NCBI RefSeq assembly: GCF_035943795.1
Contig: NZ_DASZBY010000008.1
Coordinates: forward strand, 21,620 to 85,619
DNA from: Aliidongia sp035943795
GTDB taxonomy: Bacteria; Pseudomonadota; Alphaproteobacteria; ATCC43930; CGMCC-115725
Length of the DNA stretch: 64,000 nucleotides
Reading direction: 5' to 3'
The notes beneath the pieces are model-generated. The model saw nothing but the letters and a program-made list of their open reading frames with translations, was not told the origin of the DNA and searched no databases. Made by a program: the position numbers and the translations under genes. Below are positions 44,123-52,319 of the stretch, one piece after another (positions within the stretch are counted from its first letter, which is position 1; the number at the start of each line of letters is the position of its first letter).

Positions 44123-45061
44123 ATGTCATTAGCCACTCCTCATCAACCACTCCGCATGGGCCTTGCCGAATGGGTCCTGCTGTTCGCCCTCTCGGCGCTT
44201 TGGGGCGGTACGTTCTTCTTCTTCAAGGTGCTGCTCGAAGACGACCTGCCGCCCTTCACCATCGTGCTGGGCCGGGTCGGCATCGCCGCCCTGGCACTCA
44301 ACCTCTACCTGTTGGTCCGGCGCGATCCGATGCCGATGACGGTCGGGATCTGGCGGGATTTCCTGGTCATGGGCCTGCTGAACAATGTCCTTCCCTTCAC
44401 GCTCATCGTGTTCGGCGAGACGCGAATTTCGAGCGGGCTCGCGTCGATCCTGAATGCGACGACGCCGGTGTTCGCCGTGCTGAGTGCGCATCTGCTGACC
44501 GCCAACGAGCGGCTGACCTGGCGCAGAGGCGCCGGGGTGCTGTTCGGCTTCGCCGGCGTCGCGGTGCTGATCGGTCCGGGTGCCCTCGCCGGCCTCGCAA
44601 ACCAGGATTTGCTGGGCGAGGCCTCCTGCCTCGCCGCGGCGTTCATCTACGGGCTCGCCGGCATTTATGGCCGGCGCTTCAAGGGCATTCCACCGATCAA
44701 GGTCGCGACGGGCCAGATCACCGGCAGCACGATCATCCTGCTGCCGCTCGCCGCCTTGATCGACCGGCCCTGGAACTTGCCGATGCCCGGCGCACCGGCT
44801 TGGGCGTCGTTGGTCAGCCTGGCGCTGCTGTGCACGGCGCTCGCCTACATGCTGTATTTCCGCATCCTGGCCGTCGCAGGCGCCACCAATCTGATGCTGG
44901 TGACATTCCTGCTGCCGATCAGCGCGCTGCTGCTCGGCTGGCTGGCGCTCGGCGAGCAGATCGCCCCCACCGCCGTTCCGGGCATGGTTTTGATCGGCTT
45001 CGGCCTCGCCTGCATCGACGGCCGGCCGCTCGGCTGGTTCAGCCGGGCGAGGACGGCATGA
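44123..45061 (+). CDS. DMT superfamily transporter (EamA type)
   Basis: This is a 312-residue inner-membrane protein with ten predicted TM segments in two EamA repeats. Markers are the first-helix ALSALWGGTFFFFKVLL and the end of repeat 1 (ERLTWRRGAGVLFGFAGVAVLIG), with repeat 2 starting near GEASCLAAAFIYGLAGI and ending LGWLALGEQIAPTAVPGMVLIGFGL. Such proteins usually export metabolites or amino acids. It diverges from the giant oxidoreductase gene and its stop codon directly abuts that of the convergent 221-residue secreted protein (TGA|TCA at 45059-45064). The substrate is unknown. Confidence 0.92.
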   Translation: MSLATPHQPLRMGLAEWVLLFALSALWGGTFFFFKVLLEDDLPPFTIVLGRVGIAALALNLYLLVRRDPMPMTVGIWRDFLVMGLLNNVLPFTLIVFGETRISSGLASILNATTPVFAVLSAHLLTANERLTWRRGAGVLFGFAGVAVLIGPGALAGLANQDLLGEASCLAAAFIYGLAGIYGRRFKGIPPIKVATGQITGSTIILLPLAALIDRPWNLPMPGAPAWASLVSLALLCTALAYMLYFRILAVAGATNLMLVTFLLPISALLLGWLALGEQIAPTAVPGMVLIGFGLACIDGRPLGWFSRARTA

Positions 45062-45727
45062 TCAATTGTGCTGGCTTTTAACGAGGAAGGCTTGAATGCC
45101 GGTTCCAGTAGCGTTCGGCGAAAAGAGAACCGAAATGGTTGCGACGACATCGCACTCTTTAAGGGTCCATTCTTCCCTCCAAGAATGCGGGTCACGGCCA
45201 GGCAATGTTCCGGACGTAGATGCGCCCTCCTGCACGACAAAGGCCGTATCCGTCACATAGCCCTGCTTGCAATCCTTTGACTGGGCGGGCGCAGCGGCCT
45301 GTTGGACGAGGATCAGCGCGTCTCTTTCAAGAAAGTAATCAGCGCGGGTCGTGCCTGGGAGTAAGCCAATTCGCTTGATGGTGCCCTGCGGCGTGACCAT
45401 GGACGCAACATTGAGAATCTTTCGGGACCCGCACCCTTCGGACGTGACAATGTCTCTCCAGCCCCCTTTGACCGGTACGCCCGCGGCATCGAGCTGAACC
45501 GGTTCGAAGACCGAGATCTGCCACTCGATGGATTTGATGTCAGCGCAGGCAACCCCAACGGCCTTCTCCCACTGAGTTCTCAGCAATTGAACGACAGCCT
45601 GATGATTGTCGGGTCGATTTAGAAACTGCTGAAATTCTGGTGTGAGCGATGTCGGTTGGGCGGCAAGCGCTGGCGCTCCCAGGGTGAGAAACAACAAAGC
45701 CATCGATGCATAAATTCGGAGCGCCAT
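45062..45727 (-). CDS. secreted protein, paralogue of the next gene
   Basis: This is a 221-residue protein with a Sec signal peptide (MALLFLTLGAPALA, cleaved after ALA). Four cysteines (in GVACADI, SEGCGSR, KDCKQG and KECDVV) are shared with the upstream paralogue, suggesting two disulfides. The best conserved blocks are EWQISVFEPVQ, IVTSEGCGSRKI, GTTRADYFLERDA and LPGRDPHSWREEWTLKECD. I do not recognise the family. GGGGGGA lies 6 bases before ATG 45727. It follows its paralogue by 55 bases on the same strand, and its codons are less GC-rich than those of the paralogue. Confidence 0.8.
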   Translation of the reverse strand: MALRIYASMALLFLTLGAPALAAQPTSLTPEFQQFLNRPDNHQAVVQLLRTQWEKAVGVACADIKSIEWQISVFEPVQLDAAGVPVKGGWRDIVTSEGCGSRKILNVASMVTPQGTIKRIGLLPGTTRADYFLERDALILVQQAAAPAQSKDCKQGYVTDTAFVVQEGASTSGTLPGRDPHSWREEWTLKECDVVATISVLFSPNATGTGIQAFLVKSQHN

Positions 45728-45782
45728 ATCGTCCCCCCTTTGCGTGAACTCACACCCGGCGGCTTCAGTTGCGTGAAGATGA

Positions 45783-46448
45783 TCAGCCAGGACGGCTCTC
45801 GTTCACGGCGGCGTGGATGCCGGTGCCTTTGGCGTCCGGCACGAAGTGCAGCGTGACGATCGCGGTGGCATTGCAGCCCTTCAGCGTCCATTCCTCGCGC
45901 CAGGGATGCGGATCGCGGCCCGGCAGGGTCGCCGCCGCCGGTTCGCCTTCCTGGGCGACGAAGGCGGTATCGGAAATCAGCACCTGCTGACATTCCTTCG
46001 GCAGGATGGAGGCCGCTGCGGCGCGCGCCTGGCCGATGGCGTCCCGCTCCAGGAATGGATCGGCGTGGCTGGTGCCGGGCAGCATGTCGATGTGCTTGAC
46101 CGTGCCATCCGTGTTGATCGCCGAGACGACGGTGAAGACTTTCCGGAACCCGCAGCCCTCTGAAGTGACGGTCTCTTTCCAGGAGCCCTTCAATGGCTTG
46201 CCGTCGCCGCGGAAGTCGACAGGATCCAGGACTTCGACCTGCCAATCGACCGGTTTGACGTTCGCGCACGCAACGCCGACGAATTGGGTCCATTGGGCCT
46301 GCAGCGATTGCACGACCGCCTGCCGATTCTCCTGCAGCAGGATGAATTTCTGAAACTGGGGCGAGACCGGCGGCGGCTCCGCGGCGGAAGCCCGCGCCGC
46401 CAGGCCGAGACCGAATACAGCACCGAATATCAAACGCCGAAGGCTCAT
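45783..46448 (-). CDS. secreted protein, paralogue of the preceding gene
   Basis: From ATG 46448 (AGGGAG about 9 bases upstream) this gives 221 residues with signal peptide MSLRRLIFGAVFGLGLAARASA. It shares the same length, gene order and four Cys with the neighbouring copy. Blocks in common include QAVVQ.L..QW...VGVACA, VTSEGCG.RK, LPGT..AD.FLERDA, DTAFV.QEG and TLPGRDPH.WREEWTLK.C. By eye the two are somewhat under half identical, so the duplication is old or fast-evolving. No catalytic motif is evident. It is divergent from trmFO. Confidence 0.82.
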   Translation of the reverse strand: MSLRRLIFGAVFGLGLAARASAAEPPPVSPQFQKFILLQENRQAVVQSLQAQWTQFVGVACANVKPVDWQVEVLDPVDFRGDGKPLKGSWKETVTSEGCGFRKVFTVVSAINTDGTVKHIDMLPGTSHADPFLERDAIGQARAAAASILPKECQQVLISDTAFVAQEGEPAAATLPGRDPHPWREEWTLKGCNATAIVTLHFVPDAKGTGIHAAVNESRPG

Positions 46449-46615
46449 TGCATTTTCTCCCTGGCGGCCAGGGTAGCATCCCGCCTTCGGGCTCGGGAAG
46501 CGGGCTTGACCGGCGCGAGCGCCCGCAACGCGGCCCTGCACCGGTTTCGGCTGCACAGGCTTGCCCCGATCGCGTAAATTCGCCCGTGTTTTGCGCATGG
46601 GGAGCGGCTGTAACG

Positions 46616-47974
46616 ATGGTGGATCTTCGTCCGGTGCATGTGATCGGCGGTGGGCTCGCCGGCAGCGAGGCGGCCTGGCAGTTGGCCGAGGCCGGCGTGC
46701 CGGTCGTGCTGCACGAGATGCGGCCGATCCGCAAGACCGAGGCGCACCAGACCGAGGGCTTGGCCGAACTGGTCTGCTCCAACTCGTTCCGCTCCGACGA
46801 GCCGCTGACCAACGCGGTGGGCTTGCTGCATGAGGAGATGCGCCGGGCCGGCTCGCTGATCCTGCGCGCGGCCGACCAGCACAAGGTGCCGGCGGGTGGC
46901 GCGCTCGCGGTCGATCGCGACGCCTTCTCGGCCGCGGTCGAGGCGGCACTGACGGCCCATCCGCTGGTCACGATCGCCCGCGAGGAAATCGCTGGCCTGC
47001 CGCCGGCGGACTGGGACAGCGTCGTGGTCGCGACCGGCCCCCTGACCTCGCCGGCCTTGGCCGAGGCGGTCCTGGGCCTGACCGGCGAGGCGTCGCTCGC
47101 CTTCTTCGATGCGATCGCACCGATCGTGCATACCGAATCGATCGATCTCACGGTCGCCTGGTTCCAGTCGCGCTACGACAAACCCGGCCCCGGTGGCACC
47201 GGCAAGGACTACATCAACTGCCCACTCGATCGGGACCAGTATTTCGCCTTCATCGAGGCGCTGCAGAGCGGCGAGAAGACCGAGTTCAAGGAATGGGAGC
47301 AGAACACGCCCTATTTCGAAGGCTGCCTGCCGATCGAGGTCATGGCGAGCCGCGGCGTCGAGACCCTGCGCTGGGGCCCGATGAAGCCGATCGGACTCAC
47401 CAACCAGCACAACGGCACCAAGCCGTACGGCGTGGTCCAACTGCGCCAGGACAATGCGCTCGGCACGCTCTACAACATGGTGGGTTTCCAGACGAAGCTG
47501 AAATACGCCGAGCAGGTCCGGATCTTCCGCACCATTCCGGGCCTGGAAAAGGCCGAGTTCGCGCGTCTCGGCGGCCTGCACCGCAACACTTTCCTGAATA
47601 GTCCCAAGGTGTTGGACGGCCAGCTTCGCCTGAAATCGGATCCGCGCCTGCGCTTTGCCGGCCAGGTTACCGGGGTCGAGGGCTACGTCGAATCCGCCGC
47701 GATCGGGCTGATCGCCGGCCGCATGGCGGCGACCGAGCGCAAGGGCGGGTTGCTGGCCGCCCCGCCGCCGACCACGGCCTTGGGAGCTCTCGTCGCCCAT
47801 ATCACCGGCGGCGCCGATGCCGAGACGTTTCAGCCGATGAACGTCAATTTTGGCCTGTTCCCGCCGCTGGCCGAGATTCCGAAGGCGAAGGCCGAGCGCA
47901 AGCCGGCCCTCGCGCGCCGCGCGCTGGCCGACCTCGACGGCTGGCTCGGCACGACCCGCGCCGCCGCGGAATAG
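46616..47974 (+). CDS. trmFO: methylenetetrahydrofolate-tRNA (m5U54) methyltransferase
   Basis: This 452-residue folate/FAD-dependent enzyme makes ribothymidine at position 54 of tRNA. The FAD motif is VIGGGLAGSEAAWQLAEAGV. The Cys-containing ELVCSNSFRSDEPLTNAVGLL, ADQHKVPAGGALAVDR, CPLDRDQYFAFIEAL, FEGCLPIEVMASRG and LGALVAHITGG...FQPMNVNFGL are TrmFO signatures. ATG 46616 gives MVDLRPVHVIGGG and has GGGGAGCGG upstream. The enzyme is restricted to certain bacterial groups, including many Alphaproteobacteria that lack TrmA. The RBBP9-like hydrolase follows 11 bases downstream. Confidence 0.97.
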   Translation: MVDLRPVHVIGGGLAGSEAAWQLAEAGVPVVLHEMRPIRKTEAHQTEGLAELVCSNSFRSDEPLTNAVGLLHEEMRRAGSLILRAADQHKVPAGGALAVDRDAFSAAVEAALTAHPLVTIAREEIAGLPPADWDSVVVATGPLTSPALAEAVLGLTGEASLAFFDAIAPIVHTESIDLTVAWFQSRYDKPGPGGTGKDYINCPLDRDQYFAFIEALQSGEKTEFKEWEQNTPYFEGCLPIEVMASRGVETLRWGPMKPIGLTNQHNGTKPYGVVQLRQDNALGTLYNMVGFQTKLKYAEQVRIFRTIPGLEKAEFARLGGLHRNTFLNSPKVLDGQLRLKSDPRLRFAGQVTGVEGYVESAAIGLIAGRMAATERKGGLLAAPPPTTALGALVAHITGGADAETFQPMNVNFGLFPPLAEIPKAKAERKPALARRALADLDGWLGTTRAAAE

Positions 47975-47985
47975 GGGCTAAGGAA

Positions 47986-48579
47986 TTGAGCGACGCGGTG
48001 AGACACGTGCCGTTCAGGGTCATCGTGATACATGGTGCGCATGGCGGGCCCGAAACGAATTGGTTTCCCTGGCTTCATACCACGCTTGAAGCCGAGGGGA
48101 TCGAGGTCGTGCGCCCCTGCTTCCCCACCCCTGAAGGACAATCTCTCTCGGCCTGGTTCAACGCCTATGATCTGATGGTCGGATCCTTGCCTTTCGCCCC
48201 GACCGTCCTCGTCGGTCACAGCCTCGGCGCGGCATTCGCACTCCGCTTGATCGAGCGGGCCGTCGAGCCGGTTGCCGGCCTTTTCCTGGCAGCGGGCTTC
48301 GTCGGTGCGCTTGGCCTTCCCGACTATGACGCCATCAATCACTCGTTTTTCGCCGCGCCGTTCGATTGGCCGGCCATTCGCGAACGGAAGGGGCGCGTAT
48401 ACCGTTGCTGGGCAAGCGACAATGACCCCTATGTCCCCTTGTCCCGCTCGCAAGACATGGCGGCCTGCCTGGAAGCGCCGCTCGACATCGTATCAGGCGC
48501 GGAGCATCTCAACAGCGAGACGGGTTTCGTCACCTTTCCCCAAATGCGGGAGGCAATTCTTTCCGCCCTATCCGCGTAG
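47986..48579 (+). CDS. RBBP9/YdeN-like serine hydrolase
   Basis: This is a 197-residue alpha/beta hydrolase of the small RBBP9 type: VIVIHGAHGGPETNWFPWL, nucleophile Ser79 in LVGHSLGAAFALR, acid in CWASDNDPYVPL and base in SGAEHLNSETGF. TTG 47986 is the apparent start with GGGG about 8 bases upstream; GTG 47998 is an alternative. It is cytoplasmic, with no signal. It may be co-transcribed with trmFO (11-base gap), though the two functions are not obviously related. Physiological substrates of this family are poorly known. Confidence 0.88.
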   Translation: MSDAVRHVPFRVIVIHGAHGGPETNWFPWLHTTLEAEGIEVVRPCFPTPEGQSLSAWFNAYDLMVGSLPFAPTVLVGHSLGAAFALRLIERAVEPVAGLFLAAGFVGALGLPDYDAINHSFFAAPFDWPAIRERKGRVYRCWASDNDPYVPLSRSQDMAACLEAPLDIVSGAEHLNSETGFVTFPQMREAILSALSA

Positions 48580-48605
48580 CGGTTTCGGCCATTCTCTCAC
48601 GCCCC

Positions 48606-49529
48606 CTACAAGGCTGGTGCGCGTGCCGGCACCGTCTTCAGAAAATCGGTAACTGCCGCTGCCCAGACGGCAGGGTCGGCCCGATAGAGCGTGCCGTGAC
48701 CGTCGTCACCAAACGGCGGCAGCGCCACGAACCCGACCGGCGCCCGCGCACCGGCGCGATAGGCCTCGTACATCGGCTTGGCGATGGCGCCGAACCATCG
48801 GTCGTTTTCGGAAAAGAGCCAGAGTTCGGGCAGTTTGCTGCGCTGGCCCAGCTGCCGCGCCGCCTCGATCAGATTGTCCGCACCGCCGCAGATCTCGCCA
48901 TTGCCATAGCCGCCGACCCCGCCGGCGAAATCGAGCACGGCCACCACCCCTGGGGGTGGATCCGCGGCAAGCGCAAGGCCGCCGAAGCCGCCGGCCGACT
49001 GGCCGACGACGACGATCCGGCTCGGGTCGACGAAGGGTTGCTTCGCGAGATAGGCCACCGTCCCCCGCATATCGATCGCACTCACATACGCGAGGTGGAC
49101 GAAATCATCGGCACTGCAAGCCTCGGCCCATTCGGCGAGAGCGCCTTGCGACCGTCCCACGCCCCGGCGCAGCGGCACGGCCACGGCATAGCCGTGGGTG
49201 ACCCACCAGTGAGCCGCGATCTCGAATCCGGGCCGAACCAGCTGGAGGTTCCATTTGTCCGCCGGCAGGCCATGGTTGATCGTGACCAGGGGAAACGGGC
49301 CGGCCCCGGCCGGTCGATAGATCATGGTTTCGAGCAGGAAGGCCTCATCCCTGCCGGTATAGGGTCGGACCGGCACCCACCAGAGCTGCGCGCGATCGTC
49401 GGCCGTCTCCGGGCCGGCGGGGCCGGCGATCGTGCCCGGCGGCGCCGGTTGGCGCGCGGCGCAGGCGCCGAGCCCCAACGCCAGGATGCCCGCCAGCAGC
49501 CCCCTGCGCATCGTCCGTCCTGGACTCAT
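48606..49529 (-). CDS. alpha/beta hydrolase lipoprotein
   Basis: This is a 307-residue protein with a lipoprotein signal (RRGLLAGILALGLGAC). The hydrolase core has VTINHGLPADKW (oxyanion), the nucleophile Ser in VVVGQSAGGFGGLAL, the acid in LFSENDRWFG and the base His in DDGHGTLYR. It resembles dienelactone-hydrolase/acyl-peptidase-like lipoproteins. ATG 49529 overlaps the stop of the NDUFAF6-like gene (ATGA at 49526-49529); ATG 49511 (MRRGLL) is an alternative. It would act on the periplasmic face of a membrane. The substrate is unknown. Confidence 0.87.
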   Translation of the reverse strand: MSPGRTMRRGLLAGILALGLGACAARQPAPPGTIAGPAGPETADDRAQLWWVPVRPYTGRDEAFLLETMIYRPAGAGPFPLVTINHGLPADKWNLQLVRPGFEIAAHWWVTHGYAVAVPLRRGVGRSQGALAEWAEACSADDFVHLAYVSAIDMRGTVAYLAKQPFVDPSRIVVVGQSAGGFGGLALAADPPPGVVAVLDFAGGVGGYGNGEICGGADNLIEAARQLGQRSKLPELWLFSENDRWFGAIAKPMYEAYRAGARAPVGFVALPPFGDDGHGTLYRADPAVWAAAVTDFLKTVPARAPAL

Positions 49530-50380
49530 ACGAGGCCCAGATAGCGCGCCAGCGCGAGCCGCGGCACCGCGCCCGCGTCGGGGGCCTGGAGCCGGCGGTC
49601 GAACGGGTCATGATCGACCCGCGCCAGCCGGTTGCGATAGGCCCGCGCCGTCCGTGCCGACAGGAGCGCCGGGATCGCCTCTCGGGGGATCTGACGCCGC
49701 AATTGCGACGCCGCGGCCAAATGTTCGCTCGCCCGATCCGACAGGTGCCGCACGACGGCCTTGACGGCATCCGATCCCTTGCCGGCCAGCAACGCGTCGC
49801 GCTCGACCCCCGTTGCCGCCATCAGATCGGCCGGCAGGTAAATCCGGCCCTGTGCGGCATGGAACGGCAGCGCGCGCGCCAGGCCGACCAGGCCCCAGGC
49901 GATCCCGACGGAGCGCGCCGCCTCGAACGCCGCCGGCGCGGTCACGTCCAGGATTTCGAGCTGAAGATCGATGAGCCGCGACGAGGTCTTTTCCAGGTAG
50001 CGTTCCAACACCGCGAGATTGGCCGGCGGCTCGTCGCCCAGGTCGAACTCGCGGCCGTCGATCAGGGTGTCGAAATGCAGGCGGGTCAGCCGATGGGCCT
50101 CGATCGCGGCTGCCAGCGGTTCGACCACTTCATGCCGGCGCGGCGGCTTGCCGGTGTAGATCTCGTCGAGCGCATCGCGCCACCATTGCAGACGGATCTG
50201 GCCGATGATCGGCTGGCTGACCGCCTCGCGCACCCGGGCAATCTCCAGATTGAACGCGAGCAGCGCCCAGACCGCCGGGCGCCGGGCGGCAGGCATGAAC
50301 AGCGAGGCCAGAAACCGGTCATGATCGTGGCGCCGGACGAGTTCGATCGGCGATGCGGGTTCTGGGGAGCGGGGCGGCAT
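49526..50380 (-). CDS. squalene/phytoene synthase-like protein of the NDUFAF6 type
   Basis: This is a 284-residue protein of the isoprenoid synthase fold. RRHDHDRFLASLFMP, RPAVWALLAFNLEIARVREAVSQPIIGQIRLQWWRDALDEIY and LARALPFHAAQGRIYLP match NDUFAF6 (C8orf38), a mitochondrial complex I assembly factor, rather than true squalene or phytoene synthases. The usual DxxxD substrate motifs are not preserved. It therefore probably has an assembly or scaffold role for NADH dehydrogenase. It is translationally coupled to the lipoprotein hydrolase and divergent from sodB. Confidence 0.88.
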   Translation of the reverse strand: MPPRSPEPASPIELVRRHDHDRFLASLFMPAARRPAVWALLAFNLEIARVREAVSQPIIGQIRLQWWRDALDEIYTGKPPRRHEVVEPLAAAIEAHRLTRLHFDTLIDGREFDLGDEPPANLAVLERYLEKTSSRLIDLQLEILDVTAPAAFEAARSVGIAWGLVGLARALPFHAAQGRIYLPADLMAATGVERDALLAGKGSDAVKAVVRHLSDRASEHLAAASQLRRQIPREAIPALLSARTARAYRNRLARVDHDPFDRRLQAPDAGAVPRLALARYLGLV

Positions 50381-50461
50381 GAAACGGAGTCCGATTTCAG
50401 AGAAAGCGTTGAGGTCGCATCCTTTTCGCTTCCAAAGCCGGCCGCCGCAACATATCTCCTA

Positions 50462-50489
50462 GGGTGGGTCATCGGTCGATGGCCCACCC
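50462..50489. repeat. 28-bp near-perfect inverted repeat between the NDUFAF6-like gene and sodB
   Basis: GGGTGGGTCATCG-GT-CGATGGCCCACCC forms a 13-bp stem with one T-G wobble pair and a 2-base loop. It lies in the 221-base divergent gap, 82 bases from the minus-strand start and 112 bases before sodB. It has no T-run, so it is not a terminator. It could be an operator, an RNA hairpin in a leader, or a dispersed extragenic palindrome. Confidence 0.6.
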
Positions 50490-50601
50490 CGACCCGCGCC
50501 CGCGGGTGGATCGGTTCCGGCGCCAGGGTGTTCATCCAGCGAGCGGCGCCCCTCCGAGCGGGCGCCGTTCCATTTTCCGGAACCTACCGAACGAGGTCTC
50601 C

Positions 50602-51201
50602 ATGGCATTCGAGCTTCCCCCCCTGCCGTACCCGAAGAACGCCCTCGAGCCGCATATGTCGGCCCAAACGTTCGATTTCCACTACGGCAAGCATCACCAG
50701 GCCTATGTCACGAACCTGAACAACCTGGTCAAGGACACGCCGGCGGCATCCCAGTCGCTCGAGGAAATCATCCTCGCGTCGGCGAAGGACGAGTCCAAGG
50801 TCGGCGTGTTCAACAACGCCGCCCAGGTGTGGAACCACACTTTCTTCTGGCATTGCATGAAGCCCAACGGCGGCGGCGCACCGACCGGGGCGTTGGCCGA
50901 GAAGATCGAGAAGGCCTTCGGCGGCCTCGACAAGTTCAAGGAAGCCTTCAAGGCGGCCGCAGTCGGCCAGTTCGGCTCGGGCTGGGCCTGGCTGGTGCTC
51001 GACGGCGGCGAGTTGAAGATCGTCAAGACCGCGAATGCGGTCACGCCGATGGTCAACGGCCAGAAGGCGCTGCTGACGGTCGACGTCTGGGAGCACGCCT
51101 ACTACCTCGACTTCCAGAACCGCCGCCCCGACTTCGTCCAGACCTTCCTGGACAAGCTGGTGAACTGGGACTTCGTCGCCGAGAACCTGGCCAAGGCCTG
51201 A
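50602..51201 (+). CDS. sodB: iron superoxide dismutase
   Basis: This is a 199-residue Fe-type SOD. Metal ligands are His27 (DFHYGKHHQAYV), His79 (VWNHTFFWHCM), Asp161 and His165 (DVWEHAYYLDF). Gln75 in AAQVWNHTF, the hydrogen-bonding residue on the N-terminal side, is the iron-enzyme signature. GAGG lies 5 bases before ATG 50602. It is cytosolic and dismutates superoxide. It is followed by a strong bidirectional terminator and has its own promoter region with an unusual inverted repeat upstream. Confidence 0.97.
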   Translation: MAFELPPLPYPKNALEPHMSAQTFDFHYGKHHQAYVTNLNNLVKDTPAASQSLEEIILASAKDESKVGVFNNAAQVWNHTFFWHCMKPNGGGAPTGALAEKIEKAFGGLDKFKEAFKAAAVGQFGSGWAWLVLDGGELKIVKTANAVTPMVNGQKALLTVDVWEHAYYLDFQNRRPDFVQTFLDKLVNWDFVAENLAKA

Positions 51202-51215
51202 TCCCGCGGCGCGGA

Positions 51216-51258
51216 CAAAAAAAGCCCCCGACCGGCGACGGTCGGGGGCCCTTTCTTT
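51216..51258. terminator. bidirectional intrinsic terminator between sodB and the small lipoprotein gene
   Basis: An 11-bp perfect stem (GCCCCCGACCG 51224-51234, CGGTCGGGGGC 51239-51249) with a GCGA loop is followed on the + strand by CCTTTCTTTT and preceded by seven A residues, which give a T-run on the minus strand. It serves the two convergent genes. Confidence 0.9.
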
Positions 51259-51268
51259 TGCGCCGACG

Positions 51269-51481
51269 TTACTTGGTGAGGGCGCCGATCGCGGCACCGG
51301 CACCACCACCGATCGCGGCACCGGCGAGCAGGCTGGTGCCGCCGGTCGCGGCCGCGAGAGCCACGCCGCCCACCGCACCGATGGCGCCGCCGGACAACGC
51401 GCGCTGCTCCTGACGGCTGAGGTTCGAGCAACCGCCCAGGAGCGCGGCCCCCATCGCGATGACGGCAATCTGTTTCTTCAT
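51269..51481 (-). CDS. small glycine-zipper lipoprotein
   Basis: This is a 70-residue protein with a lipoprotein signal (IAVIAMGAALLGGC, modified Cys18). A short charged linker (SNLSRQEQRALS) leads to a glycine-zipper region (GGAIGAVGGVALAAATGG and GAAIGGGAGAAIGALTK). Such proteins sit in the outer membrane or periplasm; the zipper can pack against or insert into membranes. The family is widespread and its function is mostly unknown. It ends just before the bidirectional terminator shared with sodB. Confidence 0.88.
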   Translation of the reverse strand: MKKQIAVIAMGAALLGGCSNLSRQEQRALSGGAIGAVGGVALAAATGGTSLLAGAAIGGGAGAAIGALTK

Positions 51482-51508
51482 GATCGATCTCTTCCTGGAA
51501 GCGTACGG

Positions 51509-51823
51509 TCAGCGCGGTCGCGCGACATCGGCGGTTTGATAGGACGTCAGGTCGAAGCGCGGCAGCGGCGCGAACCGGATCGTTCCGGGCGGCGCGTACA
51601 GGGTTTCCTGGGCGGGCTTCGATGCGACCCGCGGCACGGATTCGTCGCGGTCCGTGCCGGCTTGTGGCGAGGGTATCAAGGGACGGTCGGCCTCGGTGTG
51701 CCAATCGTCGTCGTCGGCCAAGGCCGGCTGCACCATGGCGGATCCAATGCCGGCCAGCATGATCAGCCCGCCCAACAGGGCGATGGCTCTACGACTGCGA
51801 CGTCTCTCATTGAGAATATTCAT
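51509..51823 (-). CDS. secreted hypothetical protein, 104 residues
   Basis: ATG 51823 (GGAGG 9 bases upstream) gives a basic N-region (NERRRSRR), a hydrophobic signal core (AIALLGGLIMLAGIGSAMV) and a cleavage site near PALA before DDDDWHTEADRP. The remaining 65 residues are Pro- and charge-rich and probably unstructured, with APPGTIRFAPLPRFDLTSY near the end. I do not recognise the family. It lies 27 bases upstream of the glycine-zipper lipoprotein on the same strand, so both may be expressed together as small envelope proteins. Confidence 0.65.
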   Translation of the reverse strand: MNILNERRRSRRAIALLGGLIMLAGIGSAMVQPALADDDDWHTEADRPLIPSPQAGTDRDESVPRVASKPAQETLYAPPGTIRFAPLPRFDLTSYQTADVARPR

Positions 51824-51935
51824 CCCGAATGTCCTCCGTCTGATCGACATCATCGACCCAACACTAGACATACGGTTGGAGGCGCAGGATTACGCCGGCG
51901 ACCCTCGTGTCATAAATCAGGCAAGCGGTAAGTCG

Positions 51936-52316
51936 CTACTCTGCGGAGACCGGCAGCAGTGCTGCGGCGACCCGCCTGCCCTCGCCCAGCAGCACGCTGT
52001 AAGTGCGGCAGGCTGCTCCCGTGTCCATGGCATCAACGACGATGCCTGCCTGTTTCAGCGTGGCGCGCAGGGCCGGAGGCACCAGGGCCATGCGACGACC
52101 GCAACCGAGCAGCAGGATCTCGACCTCGCCATGGCCGAGGACGGGCGCCAGGGTCTCTTCGGTCACCGATGCCATCGCGCGCGGCGCCCAGGCGAGGGTC
52201 CGGTCGGGAAACAGCAGGATGGCCGAAGGATAGAGCACACCGCTGACCCGGAAGCCGTCGGTGCCATAGCGTTCCAGCACCTGTTTTCCGGCGGGGATGA
52301 CCGGCGTGACGTCCAT
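51936..52316 (-). CDS. Mth938-domain protein, NDUFAF3-like
   Basis: This is a 126-residue protein of the Mth938/DUF498 fold: YGTDGFRVSGVLYPSAILLFPDRTLAW, then VEILLLGCGRRMALVPPALRATLKQAGIVVDAMDTGAACRTYSVLLGEGRRVAAALLPV. Its mitochondrial homologue NDUFAF3 is a complex I assembly factor, and linkage of this family to secDF-yajC in Alphaproteobacteria is an established pattern. It begins 3 bases after the secF stop codon, so it is in the yajC-secD-secF operon. It is likely cytosolic and acts with the membrane during NADH dehydrogenase biogenesis. Confidence 0.92.
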   Translation of the reverse strand: MDVTPVIPAGKQVLERYGTDGFRVSGVLYPSAILLFPDRTLAWAPRAMASVTEETLAPVLGHGEVEILLLGCGRRMALVPPALRATLKQAGIVVDAMDTGAACRTYSVLLGEGRRVAAALLPVSAE

Positions 52317-52319
52317 CGA

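Noticed and set aside
49526..50380. Carotenoid or hopanoid synthesis suggested by a squalene/phytoene synthase domain
   Set aside because: The DxxxD substrate motifs are not preserved, the sequence fits NDUFAF6, and no other isoprenoid genes are nearby.
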